Origin: an uncultured Succinatimonas sp.
Lineage (GTDB): Bacteria > Pseudomonadota > Gammaproteobacteria > Enterobacterales > Succinivibrionaceae
DNA: 10,333 nt
Direction of reading: 5' to 3'
Assembly: GCA_937880335.1 (NCBI GenBank)
Contig: CALFLJ010000112.1
Span: 1-10,333, forward strand
Numbering within the stretch: position 1 is the first letter of the stretch; each line of letters opens with the position of its first letter. The position numbers and the translations under genes are program-made. Below the pieces are notes generated by a model that saw nothing but the letters and a program-made list of their open reading frames with translations, was not told the DNA's origin and searched no databases. Shown one piece after another: positions 6,958 through 10,333 of this stretch.

Positions 6958-7179
6958 ATGAAAGTTAGATGTGATATAAAAGGATTGGATTGTCCTCACT
7001 GCGCAACAAAACTTGAGAGCCTTTTAAAAAAAGAATTCGAGGACGTAAATTTAAATTTTACGTCAGGCTCTTTAGTTTTGACTGTTGCAGATGATGCTGA
7101 TGAGGAGCTTGCTGTATCTAAGGCCCAATCCATAGCAGATGCGTTTGAGGATGGTATAAATATCGAGATTAGAGATTAA
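6958..7179 (+). CDS. Small HMA-domain metal-binding protein (CopZ/MerP-like)
   Basis: A 73-residue protein consisting of one heavy-metal-associated domain with the ferredoxin-like fold. The metal-binding motif GLDCPHCA places Cys12 and Cys15 in the usual loop after the first strand, and a helix follows (ATKLESLLKKEF). The second half is acidic (ADDADEEL). Such proteins usually ferry Cu(I), or in some families Hg(II) or Zn(II), to a P-type ATPase or sensor. No ATPase, CueR-type regulator or other metal gene is in the window, so the metal and partner are unknown. The ATG at 6958 has a good GCGGAG about eight bases upstream. It is divergent from nfuA and lies about 200 bases before pckA in the same direction. 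Confidence 0.88.
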   Translation: MKVRCDIKGLDCPHCATKLESLLKKEFEDVNLNFTSGSLVLTVADDADEELAVSKAQSIADAFEDGINIEIRD

Positions 7180-7228
7180 AAAAGTAGAATTTCTTTACTT
7201 GTCTTGACTTAATTTTTGCTATTATTTT

Positions 7229-7252
7229 GATGCGGATCAGGCATCTTTTTTT
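7229..7252 (+). terminator. Short hairpin with T run after the HMA gene
   Basis: GATGC (7229-7233) pairs with GCATC (7241-7245) around a seven-base loop, followed directly by seven T residues (7246-7252). The stem is short but the T run is strong. It would end the HMA transcript, or act as an attenuator if pckA transcription starts upstream. An alternative stem, TCAGG (7237-7241) with CCTGA (7255-7259), shares bases with it. Confidence 0.5.
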
Positions 7253-7277
7253 CACCTGAAACATAAACTGATAAAAA

Positions 7278-7305
7278 TTTACTGGATTCGCACATTCTGT
7301 ATTAG
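7278..7305 (+). promoter_or_regulatory. Candidate pckA promoter
   Basis: TTTACT (7278-7283) and TATTAG (7300-7305) are separated by 16 bases, each matching four of six consensus positions. It would give a leader of roughly 75 bases. A competing upstream candidate is TTGACT at 7204-7209 with TTTGAT at 7226-7231, also 16 bases apart. If that one is used, the hairpin at 7229-7252 would fall at the very start of the transcript. Neither is strong. Confidence 0.3.
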
Positions 7306-7349
7306 ATTAAAGTAGAGTTTTACTGTAAAATTACACAGAGTTTTTAAGA

Positions 7350-7368
7350 GCTGAGAACAATCCTCAGC
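7350..7368 (+). promoter_or_regulatory. Leader hairpin next to the pckA ribosome binding site
   Basis: GCTGAG (7350-7355) pairs perfectly with CTCAGC (7363-7368) around a seven-base loop. It ends eight bases before the GGAG (7377-7380) that serves the ATG at 7387. It could stabilise the 5' end of the message or influence ribosome loading. Confidence 0.4.
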
Positions 7369-7386
7369 ATTTAAGTGGAGAAAAAA

Positions 7387-8994
7387 ATGAGCTTATTTGA
7401 CGAGCTTGGTTTAGCAAAGTATGGCATTTCTGGTGCCACTGAAGTTATTCACAACCCTTCCTATGAAGACTTATTCGCCGCAGAGACTGCTGCCGACCTG
7501 ACCGGTTTCGACAAAGGTGTCGATACTGAGATGGGTGCCGTCAATGTTATGACCGGCGTTTACACCGGCCGTTCTCCTAAAGACAAGTTCATTGTCAAGG
7601 ATGAGACCTCTAAAGACACCTTCTGGTGGACTTCTGATGAATTCAAGAACGATAACAAGCCTCTTTCTACCGAGTCTTGGAATGTTTTGAAAGAGTTAGC
7701 TGGTAAAGAGCTTTCTAACAAGAAGTTATATGTTGTTGATGGCTTCTGCGGTGCTAATGCTAACACCCGTATGTGCATTCGTTTCGTAGTTGAAGTTGCA
7801 TGGCAGGCTCACTTTGTAACCAACATGTTCATCCGTCCAACAGAGGAAGAATTAAAGAACTTTAAGCCTGATTTCGTTGTTCTAAATGCTTCTAAGGCTA
7901 AAGTTGAGAACTACAAAGAGTTAGGCTTAAACTCCGAGACTGCAGTAGTATTCAATCTCACCGAGCGCATGCAGCTTATTCTTAACACCTGGTATGGTGG
8001 TGAGATGAAAAAAGGCATGTTCTCCATGATGAACTACTACCTCCCATTAAAGGGTATTGCTGCAATGCACTGCTCAGCTAACACCAATATGGATGAGACT
8101 GAGACCGCTATTTTCTTCGGTTTATCTGGTACTGGTAAGACCACCCTTTCAACTGATCCTAAGCGTAAGTTGATCGGTGACGATGAGCACGGTTGGGATG
8201 ATGACGGTGTATTCAACTTCGAAGGCGGTTGTTATGCTAAGGTTATTAACCTTTCTAAGGAAAATGAGCCTGATATTTGGAATGCTATCCGTCGTGATGC
8301 CTTACTTGAGAACGTTACTGTTGACGCAAATGGTAAGATTGACTTCAATGATAAGTCTGTAACTGAGAATACTCGTGTATCTTATCCAATTAACCACATT
8401 AACAATATTGTTAAGCCTGTTTCAAAGGGCCCTGCTGCTAAGCGTGTAATTTTCTTATCAGCTGATGCTTTCGGTGTTTTACCTCCTGTATCCATCCTCG
8501 ATAAGAACCAGACTCAATACTACTTCCTCTCTGGATTTACTGCTAAATTAGCTGGTACCGAGCGTGGTATTACTGAACCAACTCCAACCTTCTCTTCTTG
8601 CTTCGGTGCAGCTTTCTTATCTCTGCCTCCTACCAAGTATGCAGAGGTTCTTGTTGAACGCATGAACAAGTCTGGTGCTTCTGCTTACTTAGTTAACACT
8701 GGTTGGAATGGCACTGGCAAGCGCATTTCCATTAAGGATACCCGTGGTATTATCGATGCAATCTTAGATGGTTCTATTGATAAGGCCGAGACCAAGACTA
8801 TCCCTGTATTCTCATTCAAGGTTCCTACATCACTCCCTGGTGTTGATTCTGCAATTCTTGATCCTCGCGATACTTATGCAGATAAGACTGAGTGGGATGT
8901 TAAGGCTAAGGATTTAGCTGAGCGCTTCATTAAGAACTTCAAGAAGTTTGAGTCTTTAGGTGGCGATTTAGTTAAGGCTGGTCCACAGCTCTAA
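7387..8994 (+). CDS. pckA: Phosphoenolpyruvate carboxykinase (ATP)
   Basis: This cytosolic enzyme interconverts oxaloacetate plus ATP with phosphoenolpyruvate, CO2 and ADP. In succinate-forming anaerobes it is known to run toward oxaloacetate, fixing CO2 and making ATP, and that direction is likely here. The 535 residues are close to the E. coli length (540). Visible sites are GRSPKDK with Arg62, the metal ligands Lys209 and His228 in the EMKKGMFSMMNYYLPLKG...MHCSAN block, the P-loop GLSGTGKTT (245-253), and the kinase-2 motif DDEHGW (265-270). The ATG at 7387 is chosen over the in-frame GTG at 7375 because that GTG overlaps the ribosome binding site GGAG, and MSLFDELG fits the family start. 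Codons are strongly biased (ACC, GAC, TTC, AAC, CGT), especially early, unlike its neighbours, which indicates high expression. A strong terminator follows, so it is probably monocistronic. Confidence 0.98.
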   Translation: MSLFDELGLAKYGISGATEVIHNPSYEDLFAAETAADLTGFDKGVDTEMGAVNVMTGVYTGRSPKDKFIVKDETSKDTFWWTSDEFKNDNKPLSTESWNVLKELAGKELSNKKLYVVDGFCGANANTRMCIRFVVEVAWQAHFVTNMFIRPTEEELKNFKPDFVVLNASKAKVENYKELGLNSETAVVFNLTERMQLILNTWYGGEMKKGMFSMMNYYLPLKGIAAMHCSANTNMDETETAIFFGLSGTGKTTLSTDPKRKLIGDDEHGWDDDGVFNFEGGCYAKVINLSKENEPDIWNAIRRDALLENVTVDANGKIDFNDKSVTENTRVSYPINHINNIVKPVSKGPAAKRVIFLSADAFGVLPPVSILDKNQTQYYFLSGFTAKLAGTERGITEPTPTFSSCFGAAFLSLPPTKYAEVLVERMNKSGASAYLVNTGWNGTGKRISIKDTRGIIDAILDGSIDKAETKTIPVFSFKVPTSLPGVDSAILDPRDTYADKTEWDVKAKDLAERFIKNFKKFESLGGDLVKAGPQL

Positions 8995-9025
8995 TTAGAA
9001 CTTTGTTCTGATAATTAAAATGCTT

Positions 9026-9057
9026 AAACCCGACAGTTTTCTCGCTGTCGGGTTTTT
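9026..9057 (+). terminator. Intrinsic terminator of pckA
   Basis: A perfect 11-bp stem (AAACCCGACAG at 9026-9036 with CTGTCGGGTTT at 9045-9055) with an eight-base loop runs into five T residues (9053-9057). This is the strongest terminator in the window. It lies 31 bases after the pckA stop and separates it from greB. Confidence 0.93.
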
Positions 9058-9074
9058 AATTTAAGGATTTAAGT

Positions 9075-9692
9075 ATGGCTAAGCCTTATATAACAAGAGA
9101 AGGTTATGATCAACTACATTACGAGCTTGATTATCTTTGGACTGTACGTCGACCAGACATCACAAAGAAAGTCAGTTGGGCTGCAAGTTTAGGCGATAGA
9201 TCTGAGAATGCTGATTATCATTACAATAAGCGTTTATTAGCTCAGATTGACCGTAGGATAAGATATTTGAGAAAATGTCTTAATGACCTTGAAGTCATAA
9301 ATTTTAATAAGCAGCAAGAAGGTAGAGTTTTTTTTGGAGCTTATGTCGAAATAGAAAGTGACGATGACGGTGACATTTTGAGACTTAGAATTGTTGGTTC
9401 TGAGGAGATATTTGGTCGCAGTAATTACATTTCTATAGATGCGCCTATGGCTATAGCCCTGTTGGGAAAGTCTGTTGGTGATGACGCTGTTGTTAATACC
9501 CCAAAAGGCAAAAAGATTTGGTATGTAAATAAAATTGCCTATAAAAACCCTGAAACTCCAGGTTGGTTTGATGAACTACCAATAATTGATCACCAAATTG
9601 TTGATGATGACGACAATGAAAAATATGAAGATATTTCAGAGGAGGAGCAAAAGCGTATCGAGACGGAGTATTTGAAAACTTTGGTTAAATAG
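9075..9692 (+). CDS. greB: Transcript-cleavage factor GreB with C-terminal extension
   Basis: GreB enters the RNA polymerase secondary channel and stimulates cleavage of backtracked RNA. The N-terminal coiled coil (about residues 1-76) carries the acidic tip residues Asp41 and Glu44 in WAASLGDRSENADYHYN. RRIRYLRKCLNDLEV and the FKBP-like C-terminal domain (about 80-158) follow, with EGRVFFGAYVEIE, RIVGSEEIFGR and YISIDAPMA. The details (TREGY, YLW, RSENADY, QQEG) mark it as GreB and not GreA. It is 205 residues, about 47 longer than E. coli GreB. The extra tail (about 160-205) includes an acidic run, VDDDDNEKYEDISEEE, before a basic helix-like end. The ATG at 9075 has AAGGA about eight bases upstream. 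It follows the pckA terminator, so it needs its own promoter or read-through. Confidence 0.95.
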   Translation: MAKPYITREGYDQLHYELDYLWTVRRPDITKKVSWAASLGDRSENADYHYNKRLLAQIDRRIRYLRKCLNDLEVINFNKQQEGRVFFGAYVEIESDDDGDILRLRIVGSEEIFGRSNYISIDAPMAIALLGKSVGDDAVVNTPKGKKIWYVNKIAYKNPETPGWFDELPIIDHQIVDDDDNEKYEDISEEEQKRIETEYLKTLVK

Positions 9693-10190
9693 TTAAGTCA
9701 TTAAGTTTAAATACTTTCCAAGACTTTCTTTTGGTTTTATAGAATTATATCGTTTTGCTATTCCAGAAAACTCGTGTTTTGTACTCAGGGTTTGTGCAAA
9801 ATTTATTGTATCAACATCTACAGAATTAATATTTAAACATTGTTCTTTAAATGTTGCTACTTTCTTTTGACTAAGTTTTGCAAAATGCTTGCCATCATCA
9901 TGTGATGAATTTCTCTCCTTTTCTTCAACTTTATTGTTTTGTTTACTTCCTAAAGCTGTATGCATAGATACAGCAGCTTGTACATCCCGACTTTGGTATT
10001 GAATATGAGCGTTTGAGTTTTGTCCTTGATCGCTTGGACTATTCAAAAGACTTTTTTCTGATTGAGAATTTTGAGATGACTCTGTTTTTGGAACTACCGG
10101 ACGATTTTTTGCACTTTGACGAGCATCCTCTGCCCCTAGATTTACACTCAAGGGGCTTAGCATTGTAACTAAAGAAGATGCACCGTCCAT
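9693..10190 (-). CDS. Low-complexity protein of unknown function
   Basis: I do not recognise this 165-residue protein. It is rich in Ser, Asn, Gln and Lys, with a single Cys, and shows no signal peptide, membrane segment or enzyme motif. Residues about 27-105 look disordered (SSQNSQSEKS, KVEEKERNSSHDD). The N-terminus (MDGASSLVTMLSPLSVNLG) and the last 60 residues (VATFKEQCLNINSVDVDTINFAQTL) are more ordered-looking. The ATG at 10190 has only a weak AGAG about 11 bases upstream; an alternative ATG is at codon 10. Its stop codon abuts the greB stop (9690-9692) with no base between, on the opposite strand. Support is a long open frame with protein-like composition and a plausible promoter upstream, without homology. 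Confidence 0.6.
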   Translation of the reverse strand: MDGASSLVTMLSPLSVNLGAEDARQSAKNRPVVPKTESSQNSQSEKSLLNSPSDQGQNSNAHIQYQSRDVQAAVSMHTALGSKQNNKVEEKERNSSHDDGKHFAKLSQKKVATFKEQCLNINSVDVDTINFAQTLSTKHEFSGIAKRYNSIKPKESLGKYLNLMT

Positions 10191-10226
10191 GATTTATGGC
10201 TCTAATTAAAATTATTCTAATCCTAT

Positions 10227-10256
10227 ACTATATTTAACGGCCTGATTTTTACTTAA
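10227..10256 (-). promoter_or_regulatory. Candidate promoter of the unknown right-end gene
   Basis: On the minus strand TTAAGT (plus 10251-10256) and TATAGT (plus 10227-10232) are 18 bases apart, with the -10 about 37 bases before the ATG at 10190. The -35 overlaps the symmetric TTAACT-TT-AGTTAA at 10253-10266, which could be an operator. The remaining sequence to the window end is AT-rich and shows no gene. Confidence 0.35.
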
Positions 10257-10333
10257 CTTTAGTTAAATAAAAAAAAATTTGTAACTACCAAGTCCCCCTA
10301 ACCCAAAATAATCTTTGCATTGCCATTAAAAGC

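Noticed and set aside
7375..7386. GTG start four codons upstream for pckA
   Set aside because: The GTG overlaps the GGAG ribosome binding site for the ATG at 7387, and the resulting MEKK prefix does not match the family.
7387..8994. pckA as a horizontally acquired gene because of its different base composition
   Set aside because: The bias is in codon choice typical of high expression, and the protein fits the host lineage.
1..10333. Defence system, CRISPR array, phage module or toxin-antitoxin pair
   Set aside because: No repeat-spacer pattern and no nuclease, helicase, integrase or paired small-gene signature could be found on either strand.

Overview
The window is AT-rich gammaproteobacterial chromosome. 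It carries core genes of E. coli type (gpmI, a yibN-like gene, secB, gpsA, nfuA, pckA, greB), but their codon use is much more AT-rich than in enteric bacteria. From memory, the PckA sequence resembles that of the succinate-forming anaerobe Anaerobiospirillum succiniciproducens. I therefore infer a member of the Succinivibrionaceae (Anaerobiospirillum, Succinivibrio or Ruminobacter type), not a firm species.

Layout. Positions 1-1865 are a mobile-element graveyard: a short remnant resembling the N-terminus of an IS21-type transposase, followed by a decayed IS1634-type element with a 12-bp terminal inverted repeat, an internal terminator and a hairpin over the old start codon. Next comes gpmI on the minus strand, then a 489-bp AT-rich divergent control region with a CRP-like site and a perfect palindrome. 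The plus-strand operon yibN-like/secB/gpsA follows and ends at a terminator shared with the convergent nfuA. Divergent from nfuA is a 73-residue HMA metal-binding protein. After a structured leader comes pckA, with highly biased codons and a textbook terminator, then greB with an unusual acidic tail. Last is a convergent, low-complexity gene of unknown function whose stop codon abuts that of greB.

How the genes fit together. The window joins two neighbourhoods that are separate in E. coli: gpmM/yibN/grxC/secB/gpsA (grxC missing here) and nfuA/greB/ompR/envZ/pckA (ompR and envZ missing between pckA and greB). GpmI (3-phosphoglycerate/2-phosphoglycerate), PckA (phosphoenolpyruvate/oxaloacetate) and GpsA (dihydroxyacetone phosphate/glycerol-3-phosphate) all act on or beside lower glycolysis. 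In a succinate-forming anaerobe PckA would be expected to run in the CO2-fixing direction. SecB and GpsA serve export and membrane lipid synthesis, NfuA Fe-S cluster delivery, and GreB rescue of backtracked RNA polymerase.

I see no tRNA, rRNA, CRISPR array, toxin-antitoxin pair, phage module or defence system. Nothing here is clearly a new multi-gene system. The items most worth a second look are the right-end unknown gene, the GreB tail, the rhodanese-like protein without its catalytic cysteine, the pckA leader hairpins and the nested dead transposons.
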